Part shown: positions 22,055 through 30,836 of the stretch, piece by piece
How the letters are laid out: each line of letters begins with the position of its first letter
How positions within the stretch are numbered: the first letter of the stretch is position 1
From: Xanthomonas indica
GTDB lineage: Bacteria > Pseudomonadota > Gammaproteobacteria > Xanthomonadales > Xanthomonadaceae
DNA length: 64,000 bases
Reading direction: 5' to 3'
Assembly: GCF_040529045.1 (NCBI RefSeq)
Contig: NZ_CP131914.1
Location: 319,001 to 383,000, forward strand
Made by a program: the position numbers and the translations under genes
Notes under the pieces: model-generated
The model's database searches: none
What the model saw: only the letters and a program-made list of their open reading frames with translations
What the model was told of the DNA's origin: nothing

Positions 22055-22077
22055 GTCGCGGCTGAAGCCGCTCCTAC
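22055..22077. repeat. Single REP element
   Basis: One copy of the roughly 23-base REP palindrome (core GCGGCTGAAGCCGC followed by TCCTAC) lies 28 bases before the end of the reductase gene. It is the only unpaired copy in the window. Confidence 0.85.
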
Positions 22078-22104
22078 GAGCGGACGCCGCGCCGACCGCG
22101 GCCG

Positions 22105-22854
22105 CTACTTGCTGCTGACGTACTTCTCGCGGCGGATGTGCTGCACCGGCAGCCCGGCCTCCTTCAGCGCATCGAAGCAGGCGTCGACCATGTTCGGATT
22201 GCCGCACAGGTAGGCGATGTCACCCTCGGCCTGCGGCGCGAATTCGCCCAGGAACTGCTGCACGTAGCCATGCCGCACATCGGCATGCGGCGCCTCCGGC
22301 AGTTCGCGCGAGAAGCACGGCACGAAGCGGAAACCGGGGTGCGCATCGGCGAAGGCACGGAATTCGTCGCCGTACAGCAGCTCGGCCGGCGTCCGCGCAC
22401 CCAGCAGCAGCACCACCTCCACGCCACGCTCGGCCATCGCCGCTTCCAGCAACGGCAGCATCGAGCGGTACGGGGTGACGCCGGTGCCGGTGGCGATCAG
22501 CAGATAGCGACGGTTGACGTCGCCGGGCTGCAGGCAGAAGCGCCCGTACGGACCGCTGGCGCAGACCTGGCCGCCGATCTCCAGCCCCTCGAACAACGCC
22601 GTGGCCGCGCCGCCGGCGACGAAGCTGACCGCGATCTCGACGGTGGCATCGGCCGGCTGCGCCGGATCGTGGCGGGTGGCCAGCGAGTAGCTGCGCTTGG
22701 TCGCGGTACCGTCGGCATAGTGGAAGTGCACCTGCACGAACTGGCCGGGCACGAACGGCAGGGGTTGGCCGTCGTCGCGAACGAAGCGGTAGTGGCCGAC
22801 GGCCGGGGCCAGCATGTGGCGATCGACCAGTTTCAGCGGGAATTGGGCAGGCAC
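22105..22854 (-). CDS. Ferredoxin-NADP reductase-like FAD oxidoreductase
   Basis: The 249-residue protein has an FAD-binding domain with the RSYSLAT motif and an NAD(P)-binding domain with LIATGTGVTPYRSML and the C-terminal CGNPNMVDACFDALKEAG. This is the plant-type ferredoxin reductase fold, moving electrons between NADPH and ferredoxin or flavodoxin. The start is GTG 22854; the frame continues upstream, but that stretch is Arg-rich and overlaps the divergent promoter. It is divergent from the ABC transporter operon. Confidence 0.85.
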   Translation of the reverse strand: MPAQFPLKLVDRHMLAPAVGHYRFVRDDGQPLPFVPGQFVQVHFHYADGTATKRSYSLATRHDPAQPADATVEIAVSFVAGGAATALFEGLEIGGQVCASGPYGRFCLQPGDVNRRYLLIATGTGVTPYRSMLPLLEAAMAERGVEVVLLLGARTPAELLYGDEFRAFADAHPGFRFVPCFSRELPEAPHADVRHGYVQQFLGEFAPQAEGDIAYLCGNPNMVDACFDALKEAGLPVQHIRREKYVSSK

Positions 22855-22899
22855 GGAGATGCAACAGTCTGTGGCCGGGGGCGACCCCACGAGGTCTTC

Positions 22900-22905
22900 T
22901 ATAAT
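22900..22905 (+). promoter_or_regulatory. TATAAT -10 element for ABC operon
   Basis: A perfect TATAAT lies 48 bases before the TTG start of the ABC ATPase gene. No good -35 is visible at 16-18 bases upstream, so the promoter is only partly supported. Confidence 0.45.
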
Positions 22906-22952
22906 AGCGGCTGCACTTCTCCTGCGCCGTCGATGCGGCGCGAAGGCCCGCC

Positions 22953-23954
22953 TTGACTCCCGCATCCACTCCTTCTCCCCAGACGCTGGCGCCTGCCCTG
23001 CGCGTGCGCGACCTGCGCAAGACCTACGACAACGGCGTGCAGGCCCTGCACGGCGTGTCGCTGGACGTGCTGCCCGGCGACTTCTTCGCCCTGCTCGGCC
23101 CCAACGGCGCCGGCAAGTCCACCCTGATCGGCATCATCAGCTCGCTGGTCAACCTCAGCGCCGGCCAGGTCGAGGTGTTCGGCACCGACCTGAGCAGCCA
23201 GCGCAGCGCGGCGATGCGCCTGATCGGCCTGGTGCCGCAGGAAATCAACTTCAACCTGTTCGAGAAACCCTTCGACATCCTGGTCAACTACGCCGGCTTC
23301 TACGGCATGCCGCGCGCCGAGGCCGAGCGCCTGGCCGAAGTGGAACTCAAGCGCGCGCACCTGTGGGAGAAGGCCCAGGTGATGAGCCGCACCCTGTCTG
23401 GCGGCATGAAGCGGCGGCTGATGATCGCCCGGGCGATGATGACCCGGCCGCGCCTGCTGATCCTGGACGAACCCACCGCCGGCGTGGACATCGAAATCCG
23501 CCGCGACATGTGGCGCGTGCTGCGCGAGATCAACGCCGCCGGCACCACCATCATCCTCACCACGCACTACCTGGAGGAAGCGGAGAGCCTGTGCCGCAAC
23601 CTGGCGATCATCGACCGCGGCCGCATCGTCGAGCAGGGCCCGATGCGCGCCTTGCTCGCCAAGCTGGACGTGGAAGGCTTCCTGCTGGACATCGACGGCG
23701 AACTGCCGGCGCAGCTGCCGGCGATCGAGGGCACCACCCTGCTCGCCCAGGACGCGCATACCCTGGACCTGGACATGCCGCGGGCGATGGACCTCAACCG
23801 CGTGTTCGCCGCGCTGGGCGACGCCGGCATCCGCGTGCGCTCCATGCGCACCAAGAGCAATCGCCTGGAAGAACTGTTCGTGCGCCTCACCGGCGAGCAC
23901 CGCGACGCCGCCACGGCCAGCGCCGGCGCCACGCCGCCGTCCGCCACTCCCTGA
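22953..23954 (+). CDS. ABC transporter ATP-binding protein (YadG-like)
   Basis: The 333-residue ATPase has Walker A GPNGAGKST at residues 49-57, signature LSGGMKRRLMIARAM, Walker B LLILDEPTAGVD and a switch His in TTHYLEEAE. A C-terminal extension of about 90 residues follows the usual domain. The start is TTG 22953, with AAGG 7 bases upstream. The permease gene follows after 19 bases. The pair matches YadG/YadH-type exporters of unknown substrate. Confidence 0.9.
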   Translation: MTPASTPSPQTLAPALRVRDLRKTYDNGVQALHGVSLDVLPGDFFALLGPNGAGKSTLIGIISSLVNLSAGQVEVFGTDLSSQRSAAMRLIGLVPQEINFNLFEKPFDILVNYAGFYGMPRAEAERLAEVELKRAHLWEKAQVMSRTLSGGMKRRLMIARAMMTRPRLLILDEPTAGVDIEIRRDMWRVLREINAAGTTIILTTHYLEEAESLCRNLAIIDRGRIVEQGPMRALLAKLDVEGFLLDIDGELPAQLPAIEGTTLLAQDAHTLDLDMPRAMDLNRVFAALGDAGIRVRSMRTKSNRLEELFVRLTGEHRDAATASAGATPPSATP

Positions 23955-23973
23955 TGCCCCCACGGCGACGACC

Positions 23974-24789
23974 ATGACGACCCCGACCGATTCCACCCTT
24001 CCCGTTTCCGACGCCACCCCGGCCCAGCGCAACTGGATCGCGCTGGGCACCATCGTGCGCCGCGAGGTCAAGCGCATCCTGCGCATCTGGGGCCAGACCC
24101 TGGTGCCGCCGGCGATCACCATGACCCTGTACTTCCTGATCTTCGGCGGCCTGATCGGCTCGCGCGTGGGCGACATGGGCGGCTACAGCTACATGCAGTT
24201 CATCGTCCCCGGCCTGGTGATGATGAGCGTGATCCAGAACAGCTACGGCAACATCAGCTCCAGCTTCTTCGGCGCCAAGTTCGGCCGCCACGTCGAGGAA
24301 CTGCTGGTCAGCCCCATGCCCAACTGGGTGATCCTGTGGGGCTACGTCGCCGGCGCCGTGCTGCGCGGGCTGATGGTCGGCGTGATCGTGCTGATCATCG
24401 CCATGTTCTTCACCCCGGTGCGCATCCCGCACCCGCTGGTGACCCTGACCACGGTGCTGCTGGGCGCGACCATCTTCTCCCTGGCCGGCTTCATCAACGC
24501 GGTCTACGCGAAGAAGTTCGACGACGTGGCGATCGTGCCGACCTTCATCCTGACCCCGCTGACCTACCTGGGCGGCGTGTTCTACTCGGTCAAGCTGCTG
24601 CCGGGCTGGGCCGAGGCCGCCACCCATGCCAACCCGATCTTCTACATGGTCAACGCCTTCCGCTACGGCCTGCTCGGCAGCAGCGACGTGCCGGTGTGGG
24701 TGGCCTACAGCCTGATGCTGGGCTTCGTCGCGGTGCTGGCGGCGCTGGCGCTGTGGCTGCTGCGGCGCGGGGTGGGGTTGCGGAGCTGA
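23974..24789 (+). CDS. ABC-2 type permease (YadH-like)
   Basis: The 271-residue permease has six predicted helices. It carries the ABC-2 family signature around the FFGAKFGRHVEELLVSPMP coupling helix and the late PLTYLGGVFYSV segment. It is 19 bases downstream of its ATPase and the last gene of the operon. The length is normal for YadH. The transported compound is unknown. Confidence 0.92.
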   Translation: MTTPTDSTLPVSDATPAQRNWIALGTIVRREVKRILRIWGQTLVPPAITMTLYFLIFGGLIGSRVGDMGGYSYMQFIVPGLVMMSVIQNSYGNISSSFFGAKFGRHVEELLVSPMPNWVILWGYVAGAVLRGLMVGVIVLIIAMFFTPVRIPHPLVTLTTVLLGATIFSLAGFINAVYAKKFDDVAIVPTFILTPLTYLGGVFYSVKLLPGWAEAATHANPIFYMVNAFRYGLLGSSDVPVWVAYSLMLGFVAVLAALALWLLRRGVGLRS

Positions 24790-25467
24790 CGTTCCGCGTC
24801 CTCCGCGCCCGAGTTGCAGACGGCTCACGCGTCCCAGGCCCCGCAGGCGGCGGCACCACCGGGACGCCTCCCTGCGTCGGCCCGGCTCAGAATCTCTGAC
24901 GGCAAACCTGGGGCGGCGTCGCGCCGTCTGCCAGCTATGTCGTGATTTCACGGGCTTAGCCGAAGCAGGCGTCGCCAGCTTGCACCGTGTCGATACAAAT
25001 CGCCGGCTGTCCCGTTCTGCGTCGCCGACCGCCTGCGATCACTCGGTCCGCGCCCGCGCAGGGCAGCGAGCGCAGAGGCATGCGCGGATGGCATGACGCG
25101 CCACACGCCGACATACCTGCCATGCATCACATCCAAATCTGACGGTGCGCACGGCGCAACGGCACCGAATTCACAATTGTATATTCCATACGGGATCGCA
25201 CGCGTCCAAAGTTTGACTCAATAATGTGATGCGAACCTAGTTAAGCGCCAATTTATTAACGCTAGTTTTCTTGTAACGGCAATAAGCCGACGCTACAGTG
25301 CACACGTCCGCTACACACCATCTCTTTACTGGACGTAAAGCGCGGGCCGGAGACCAGCTTCGTCTCCGTGAACGACTTCACTTAATGAACCCACTCGCCA
25401 CACGTTGCCGCGGGGCACGCTTGTGTGTTGCCGGTAATTGGGCGATCGAGCCAAGGAGAGGAATCAG
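24790..25467. other. Non-coding leader region upstream of the Tad locus
   Basis: No convincing gene is present in these 678 bases. From about 25160 to 25330 the DNA is clearly AT-richer than its surroundings. TTGACT at 25213-25218 could be a -35 element, but no strong -10 follows. At 25348-25368 CGGAGAC and GTCTCCG form a 7-base-pair hairpin with a 7-base loop in the probable flp 5' leader. Most of the regulatory input to the pilus operon probably lies here. Confidence 0.5.
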
Positions 25468-25746
25468 ATGAAGATCCAACGCAAGCCCATCCGCTTCGGC
25501 CGCAAGCAGCACGGCCAGGGTATGACCGAGTACATCATCATCGTGGCCCTGATCGCGATCGCGGCGATCGGCGTGTTCACGTTCTTCGGCGGCACCGTCC
25601 GCAGCCAGGTTGCCGGTATGGCGCAGGAGCTGTCGGGCAAGCAGGATGCCAGCCAGATGATCAACCGCGCTGGCACCAACGCCGGCAAGGCGCAGGCGCA
25701 GGCCGACAAAGACAAGGGCATGGCCGCTTACAACGGCAACAAGTAA
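25468..25746 (+). CDS. flp: Flp-type major pilin
   Basis: The 92-residue prepilin has a basic leader cut after Gly16. It is followed by QGMTEY, with Glu at +5 and Tyr at +6 as in Flp/Tad pilins, and a hydrophobic helix (about residues 22-40). The tail after the helix is longer than in classical Flp pilins and rich in Ala/Lys/Gln. ATG 25468 has a strong AAGGAGAGG site. It heads the Tad locus and is followed by a strong hairpin that could give it a separate abundant transcript. Confidence 0.92.
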   Translation: MKIQRKPIRFGRKQHGQGMTEYIIIVALIAIAAIGVFTFFGGTVRSQVAGMAQELSGKQDASQMINRAGTNAGKAQAQADKDKGMAAYNGNK

Positions 25747-25753
25747 CGCTCTT

Positions 25754-25787
25754 GCCACCATCTGCCCGACGACGGGCAGATGGTGGC
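25754..25787 (+). terminator. 15-base-pair hairpin after flp
   Basis: A perfect stem of 15 base pairs (GCCACCATCTGCCCG and its complement) with loop ACGA starts 7 bases after the flp stop codon. No T-tract follows. It could partly terminate or stabilise the flp message, so that pilin is made in excess over the assembly proteins. Confidence 0.65.
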
Positions 25788-25918
25788 CTGCCGTTGGTCG
25801 TACCGGCAGGAGCCGTCCACAGGCTTCTGCGCATTAGCTAGCTCCTCAATCCCATGGAACCAGCCGGGTCCGACGCATGCGTCGTGCCCTCGGCGTGGTG
25901 TTGCCCGAAGGACGCTGT

Positions 25919-27430
25919 ATGGTGATCATCGCCGCTGCCGATTCCTCGACCATGACGGTCGCCCAAGGGCCGACCTGCGCTCGCGCCAGGATGCGCGGGC
26001 AGGCAATGCCGATGGTGCTGGTCTTCCTGATGGTGCTATGCGTCGGCTTGCTGGTGACCTTCAACACCGGACAGGTGGTCGGCAAGAAGGTCGAACTCAC
26101 CAATGCCGCCGATGCCGCGGCGTACAGCATCGCCGTCGAGCAGGCGCGCGCGCGCAATTTCGCGGCGTATCTCAATCGCGGACGCGTCGCCAACGAGGTG
26201 GCCGTCGCGCAGATCGTCAGTCTCAACTCCTGGCTGACCATGGTGCACTCATCGTCGGTGCACTTCGAGAAGGTCGTAGAGGTCGCGGAAGTCTTGCTGT
26301 TCTGGGTGCCGGCCCTTGGTCAAGTCCTGATCGGCGTCGATCGCGCGATGACGGTGATCAACAGAACGCTCAAGATATTTCGCCAAACCTTTTTGCGGGC
26401 AGCGGACACCACCATCGGCATATTGGATCAAATGCTCGATCATCCCTACGCGCTGGCCGCCGAGGCGGCGGTGGGCGACCTCACGTCGGAGGCCAACGTC
26501 TTCGCCATGGCCAGCAAGGTGGTCAAGGACAATGTGCCCGATGCCGATTTGACCGTGGTCGGCAAGGGCGTTCTGGCCAAGAACGTGCTTTCCGCAGGCA
26601 ATCAGCTGGAAAGCTATACCCCAGGCGAACGCCGCGGCCTGACCAGCACCAACAAGGGCGGCGAGCGCTACCGCAATGTGGTGATGGCGTCGCGCGATAC
26701 GTTCACGCGTGCACGCGACGGCACGGCGTTCGGCATCTTCAACAACAACGGCGGCACCGACATGGTCGAGTACGACCGGTGGTCGGCCGTGGACACCTTT
26801 CAACTCAAGCTTCCGCTGCTTGTCACCACCCTCAAGATTCCGATCGGCTGGGCTGGCACCCAGGCGGTCGACAATCGCAAACCCAACTTCTTTCCCGGCA
26901 TGAACAACGGGCGGGGATGGCGGTCGCCCTACGAAAACAATCGCACCTATCGGGCTTACAACGGCACCAAACGCAGCGACATCGCCGGTGCATTCATCGA
27001 AGGGGATCCGGCCGTCCTGCCGGACTTCAAACGCAACAAAGCTTTCATCAACAGCTATCGTTACGGCATCAGCCCTCGCTATCGGGACGTCAAGGACGCC
27101 TACTCGCAGCAGCCCGAGGGTGCCAATGCCGGGCCGATCTACACCGTCGAAGTCGGCACCCGGGTCGACAAGGCGCGCACCAGCTCGGCGCTGAAGATCG
27201 GCAGTGGACGGATGCAGCTGAAGGATCAGGCGCGCGGCGAGCAATTGCGCGCGATGGCCAGTGCGCAGGTCTACTTCAATCGTCCCTACGAACTCAGCGC
27301 CTTCCGGCGTTCGGTATGGGGCAGAGGCGATAGCAAGTTCGAAAAAGGCAGCCTGTTCAGTCCGTATTGGCAGGCGCGCCTGGTGCAAACCCCCCTTTCC
27401 GACCGAACACTCCTGGTGGCCGCTCCATGA
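25919..27430 (+). CDS. TadG/TadE-like pilus assembly protein
   Basis: The 503-residue protein has an N-terminal RGQAMPMVLVFLMVL helix followed by TGQVVGKKVELTNAADAAAYSIAVEQAR. This is typical of the putative Flp pilus-assembly TadE/G-like N-terminal domain. The large C-terminal part (about residues 70-500) is external and shows no recognised domain. GAAGGA lies 6 bases before ATG 25919; a later ATG at 25991 sits right before the RGQ motif. It overlaps the next gene by 4 bases. It is probably a minor structural or surface component. Confidence 0.75.
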   Translation: MVIIAAADSSTMTVAQGPTCARARMRGQAMPMVLVFLMVLCVGLLVTFNTGQVVGKKVELTNAADAAAYSIAVEQARARNFAAYLNRGRVANEVAVAQIVSLNSWLTMVHSSSVHFEKVVEVAEVLLFWVPALGQVLIGVDRAMTVINRTLKIFRQTFLRAADTTIGILDQMLDHPYALAAEAAVGDLTSEANVFAMASKVVKDNVPDADLTVVGKGVLAKNVLSAGNQLESYTPGERRGLTSTNKGGERYRNVVMASRDTFTRARDGTAFGIFNNNGGTDMVEYDRWSAVDTFQLKLPLLVTTLKIPIGWAGTQAVDNRKPNFFPGMNNGRGWRSPYENNRTYRAYNGTKRSDIAGAFIEGDPAVLPDFKRNKAFINSYRYGISPRYRDVKDAYSQQPEGANAGPIYTVEVGTRVDKARTSSALKIGSGRMQLKDQARGEQLRAMASAQVYFNRPYELSAFRRSVWGRGDSKFEKGSLFSPYWQARLVQTPLSDRTLLVAAP

Positions 27431-28221
27431 TGTTATTGACCAACCGATCCCGTGCGCTGGCGCTTGCTTGCATGGCCTCGCTGGCGTCCACCGCCGGCTG
27501 CCAGTCGCACGACGCCACCGAGGGCGGCAACGGCGGGGATTCCTCCTCGGAAAGCGGGGTCAGGTCGCTGCCCGCCCTCCATGTCGTCCTGACCTGGGAG
27601 TCGCGCATGGGGGGCGAAAACCTGGAACGCAAGAACTACCAGGCGAAGCTGGAAGCCTGCCGTGGCTCCGGCATGCCCACGCGTGCGCTTTCGCCGCAGG
27701 ACGAAGCCAAGCTGGGAACCGGCGAGGTCGAGATCATGATCGATGCGCATCGGCAGTTCGCGCACCAGGTCAGTTGGACCCTCGGCGCCGATGGCGATAG
27801 CGCGCAGGCTGCGTGCATGGTCAAGCTCGAGGAGCACACGGACAAGGACGCCATCGAAGACGCGAACGGCATGTACATGGCCATCGACAGCAGTGCGCGC
27901 GCGCAGGAGCGCCAGACCGTGCAGGCCATCGGCTGGAAACTGGCTGGCGACGCTCAGGTCAAGGGACAGCCCTGCACGCGTTGGGAGAACGGCAAGCAGG
28001 AAGTGTGCATGTGGTCGGGCGGCAGCAAGTGGGGCTTTTCCGAGTCGCCCGGCGATGCGGCCGGCTGCACGATCGATGGTGCCGGTGCGTATCTGCAATC
28101 CATTCCGCTGGAGGCCAAGCCGCTGCAGGGCGGCAACGGCTGCGTGCTGCAGGTCAAGTCGTTCAGTCTCGGCAGCGGTCTGATTCCTTCCAACGTGGCA
28201 GGTGAGAAGGAAGAAAACTAG
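27427..28221 (+). CDS. Lipoprotein of Tad locus, unknown function
   Basis: The 264-residue protein starts with a lipoprotein-type signal (STAGC at about residue 25), followed by a Gly/Ser/Glu-rich linker and a globular domain with several cysteines. No domain was recognised. Its ATG overlaps the stop codon of the upstream TadG-like gene (ATGA), and a TadE-like gene starts 11 bases after it. It probably belongs to the pilus machine or its surface anchoring. Confidence 0.7.
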   Translation: MMLLTNRSRALALACMASLASTAGCQSHDATEGGNGGDSSSESGVRSLPALHVVLTWESRMGGENLERKNYQAKLEACRGSGMPTRALSPQDEAKLGTGEVEIMIDAHRQFAHQVSWTLGADGDSAQAACMVKLEEHTDKDAIEDANGMYMAIDSSARAQERQTVQAIGWKLAGDAQVKGQPCTRWENGKQEVCMWSGGSKWGFSESPGDAAGCTIDGAGAYLQSIPLEAKPLQGGNGCVLQVKSFSLGSGLIPSNVAGEKEEN

Positions 28222-28232
28222 GAGGACACAGG

Positions 28233-29063
28233 ATGAAGACGACGCTCTTTACACCAGCGCGCAGGATGCGCGGACAGGGGATGGTGGAGTTGGCGGTGTG
28301 CGCCGCTGTGCTGGTGCCGCTGTTCCTGTTGATCCCGGTCGTCGCCAAGCTGGGGCATGGCAAGCAGATGGCGATGCAGGCGGCCCGCAACGCCGCCTGG
28401 GAAGCCAGCGTAGCCAAGAACTATCAGCCGGCCAGCCGCGCCGTGCTGCAGAGCAAGGCGCTTGACCGCAACTTCGCCGATGCAGACGCGCCCATCACCA
28501 GCCGTACGTCCGGCGTCAGCAGCGGGACGTTCTCCGATCAGATGCTCAATACTTTCTCGAACCAGAAGCTGCTGGAAAAGCGCGACCTGTCGGTCACGCG
28601 TACTGCCAACAAGGGTTCTCCCGGCTACGTCGACGAAGCAGCCCAGTTGCTACCGAAGAACTATTTCGACAATGCCTTTCCGCCCAGCAAGAGCGGCTAC
28701 GTCACTGCGGAAGTGACGCTGAACTATCGCGACCTGAAGACCGCAGACGGCCGACCCGCGCGCTTTCTCGAGCCGCTGGACAACCTCAATCTGGCCGACA
28801 AGCGTCACCAGACACTGCTGACCGATGCCTGGAATGCCTCCGGTCCGCGCAGCGGTGCGCGCAGCGTGATCGCCACAGTACGCCCACTGGCGCCGGTCTC
28901 CTACTTCGAGGGGCTGGACGGGGTCTTCGACTTGCTGAAGCCCTTGACACCGATCCTGCCCATGGTCGGCTCTCTGGGCGATCTCGAGCTGGGGGCGATC
29001 GAGCCGGATGTCGTGCCTGCAGACAAGCTCGCCAACTACCCGGTCAAGCCGGGCAAGCCATGA
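28233..29063 (+). CDS. TadE-like minor pseudopilin
   Basis: The 276-residue protein has a TadE-type N-terminus. Cleavage is possible after Gly14 in RMRGQGMVELAVCAAVLVPLF, with Glu at +5, then one long hydrophobic helix and an external domain of about 230 residues. TAGGAGG precedes the start. It overlaps the next gene by 4 bases. Its external domain is longer than in typical TadE. Confidence 0.8.
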   Translation: MKTTLFTPARRMRGQGMVELAVCAAVLVPLFLLIPVVAKLGHGKQMAMQAARNAAWEASVAKNYQPASRAVLQSKALDRNFADADAPITSRTSGVSSGTFSDQMLNTFSNQKLLEKRDLSVTRTANKGSPGYVDEAAQLLPKNYFDNAFPPSKSGYVTAEVTLNYRDLKTADGRPARFLEPLDNLNLADKRHQTLLTDAWNASGPRSGARSVIATVRPLAPVSYFEGLDGVFDLLKPLTPILPMVGSLGDLELGAIEPDVVPADKLANYPVKPGKP

Positions 29064-29752
29064 GTCCGCGCGTTTCCCACCGCATGCTCGCAGGCGGGCT
29101 TGGCGCGCTCTTGTCGACGGCCGCGGCGCAGCAGGCGCATGCGCTGGACTGGCCGGAGGTGCCGGTCCCCGACCAGGCCTCGGGCGAGATCGTGTCCGAG
29201 CACATGCTCTACAACGGTATCGCCATGCGGGCCAGCCGCTTCCGGGTCGCCGAATCGCCGAAGCAGGTCGAGCAGTTCTATCGCAAGGAGTGGGGCAACG
29301 CCGTCGTGACCACGCCGATGGGCAACAAGACCGTGCTCGGACACATGACCAAGAGCGGCTACTACATCACGGTGGAACTGAGCGGGGACGCCAACCGCAC
29401 GCAGGGCCAGATCGGCGTCATGGAGGTCCCCAAGAAGGACCTCCCCGCCGACGGCGTCGGCAAGGGCTTCGGCCGGCTGCCCGATACGCAGGTCGCCGAG
29501 GACATCGTCTACATGGACACGCCGCGCCATGTCAGGACGCTGAGCATGCTCAACCGCTACACGCCGCTGCAGAACCAGCAGTACTACGCGCGGTACTTTG
29601 CCGGGCAGGGCTATGCGCGCGACGGGTCTTCGTCGGCCTGCACGGCGAACAGCCCGCACTGCGTTTCCCGTTTCACCCGGCAGGACGATCGCGTCACCGT
29701 GACCTCGAGTCGCGGACACACCGGTACCGTGATCGTCGCGGTGGTCGAATGA
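29060..29752 (+). CDS. Exported protein of Tad locus, unknown function
   Basis: The 230-residue protein has a signal peptide ending near AHA (residue 29) and no further membrane helix. An RFRVAESPKQVEQFYRKEW region suggests a small alpha/beta domain. No family was recognised. Its start overlaps the TadE-like gene and its stop overlaps the mini-pilin gene, each by 4 bases, so it is made in step with them. Confidence 0.7.
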   Translation: MSPRVSHRMLAGGLGALLSTAAAQQAHALDWPEVPVPDQASGEIVSEHMLYNGIAMRASRFRVAESPKQVEQFYRKEWGNAVVTTPMGNKTVLGHMTKSGYYITVELSGDANRTQGQIGVMEVPKKDLPADGVGKGFGRLPDTQVAEDIVYMDTPRHVRTLSMLNRYTPLQNQQYYARYFAGQGYARDGSSSACTANSPHCVSRFTRQDDRVTVTSSRGHTGTVIVAVVE

Positions 29753-29943
29753 ACGCGCATGCCCTGCCCGACCGACGCCTTCAGCGCGGTCAGTCCACGA
29801 TCGAATACACCGTGGTGGTCATGGCGCTGGTGATCGTACTGATCGCCAAGCCCGACGTGATCACCGAGGTGGTGACAGCCCTGAAAGATCTCTATGCCGC
29901 CTTCGTCTACGCCATCTCGGCGTCGGACGTGCTGGTGGGGTGA
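29749..29943 (+). CDS. Second, 64-residue Flp-like pilin
   Basis: The protein has a basic leader to Gly14, then QSTIEY with Glu at +5 and Tyr at +6, and a hydrophobic helix (residues 21-33). It continues into a short second amphipathic or hydrophobic stretch. This is the prepilin signature of Flp proteins but differs in sequence from the product of 25468-25746. The ATG overlaps the preceding stop codon (ATGA). It could be a minor pilin or initiator subunit. Confidence 0.8.
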   Translation: MNAHALPDRRLQRGQSTIEYTVVVMALVIVLIAKPDVITEVVTALKDLYAAFVYAISASDVLVG

Positions 29944-29985
29944 TCCCCCTTTCCTCGCGATGACCTGCCCGACGGCGCCTCTTCA

Positions 29986-30834
29986 ATGCAGAAACCCAAA
30001 CTCAGCAAGAACGTCCTTTTCATCCTGATCGCGGTGGTCATGGCCGGCCTGGCCGCCTTCATCGCAGTCAGCTATATCCGTACCACCGTCGCCGAGCGCA
30101 CCCAGGACAACCGGCCGATGGTCGACGTTGCCGTACCGGTGAACGATTTGCCGCAGGGGGCGATCCTGCAGGGCAGCGATCTGGCCCTGCGCACGGTCCC
30201 GGCCGAGTTCGCGCCCGCCGATGCGGTCACGCCCGACAACCACACCCAGTTCGAAGGCCGAATGTTGCGGGCGCCGGCACGTGGCGGTGCGCCGCTGAGC
30301 GCCAGCGCCCTGGTCCCGCTGTACGACCAGTTCTCGCGGCTGATTCCCAAGGGCAAGGTCGCCTACACGATGAGCGTGGACGAGAACAATTCGATCTCGG
30401 GCATGATCGCGCCGGGCGACCTGATCGACATCTTCTTCGTCAAGGACGCCGCCACCAGCAGTGGCGGTGCCGGCAGCGCTGGCGGCCAGGGAGCGGGTGC
30501 ACAGGTGTTCCCGCTGCTGCAGAAGATCAAGGTGCTCGCGGCCGGCAGCCGGATCGGCGAGGCGTCGACGCCGAAGGAAGGTGAGGAGTCCAACACCTCC
30601 ACCGGCTTCTCCAGCGTCACCCTTGAGCTGGACCAGTACCAGGCCAAGCAGCTGGCCGTTGCCTCCAAGGTGGGCGCGGTACGCGTGCTGCTGCGCGAAG
30701 TACAGGACACCTCGCCGGGTGCGGCGACGGGCATGAGCGAGAGTCAGTTGTTGCGATCGCTGGGATCGGGCGATCCGGCAAACACAGGCAGCGGAAGCAG
30801 CCGCGTTGAGTTCATCATTGGCGGAAAGGGTTAA
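29986..30834 (+). CDS. cpaB: Flp pilus assembly protein CpaB/RcpC
   Basis: The 282-residue protein has an N-terminal membrane anchor (residues about 9-30) and a SAF domain with DVAVPVNDLPQGAILQGSDLALRTVPAEF. A second beta-rich part follows, containing MSVDENNSISGMIAPGDLIDIFFV, typical of CpaB. It works in the periplasm with the secretin, possibly gating or aligning it. A Gly/Ser-rich loop lies near residues 155-170. The cpaC start codon lies 2 bases after its stop. Confidence 0.92.
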   Translation: MQKPKLSKNVLFILIAVVMAGLAAFIAVSYIRTTVAERTQDNRPMVDVAVPVNDLPQGAILQGSDLALRTVPAEFAPADAVTPDNHTQFEGRMLRAPARGGAPLSASALVPLYDQFSRLIPKGKVAYTMSVDENNSISGMIAPGDLIDIFFVKDAATSSGGAGSAGGQGAGAQVFPLLQKIKVLAAGSRIGEASTPKEGEESNTSTGFSSVTLELDQYQAKQLAVASKVGAVRVLLREVQDTSPGAATGMSESQLLRSLGSGDPANTGSGSSRVEFIIGGKG

Positions 30835-30836
30835 GC

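Noticed and set aside
24948-25136. 62-codon open frame before the Tad locus
   Set aside because: It has no ribosome-binding site, an Arg-rich translation and no conserved feature.
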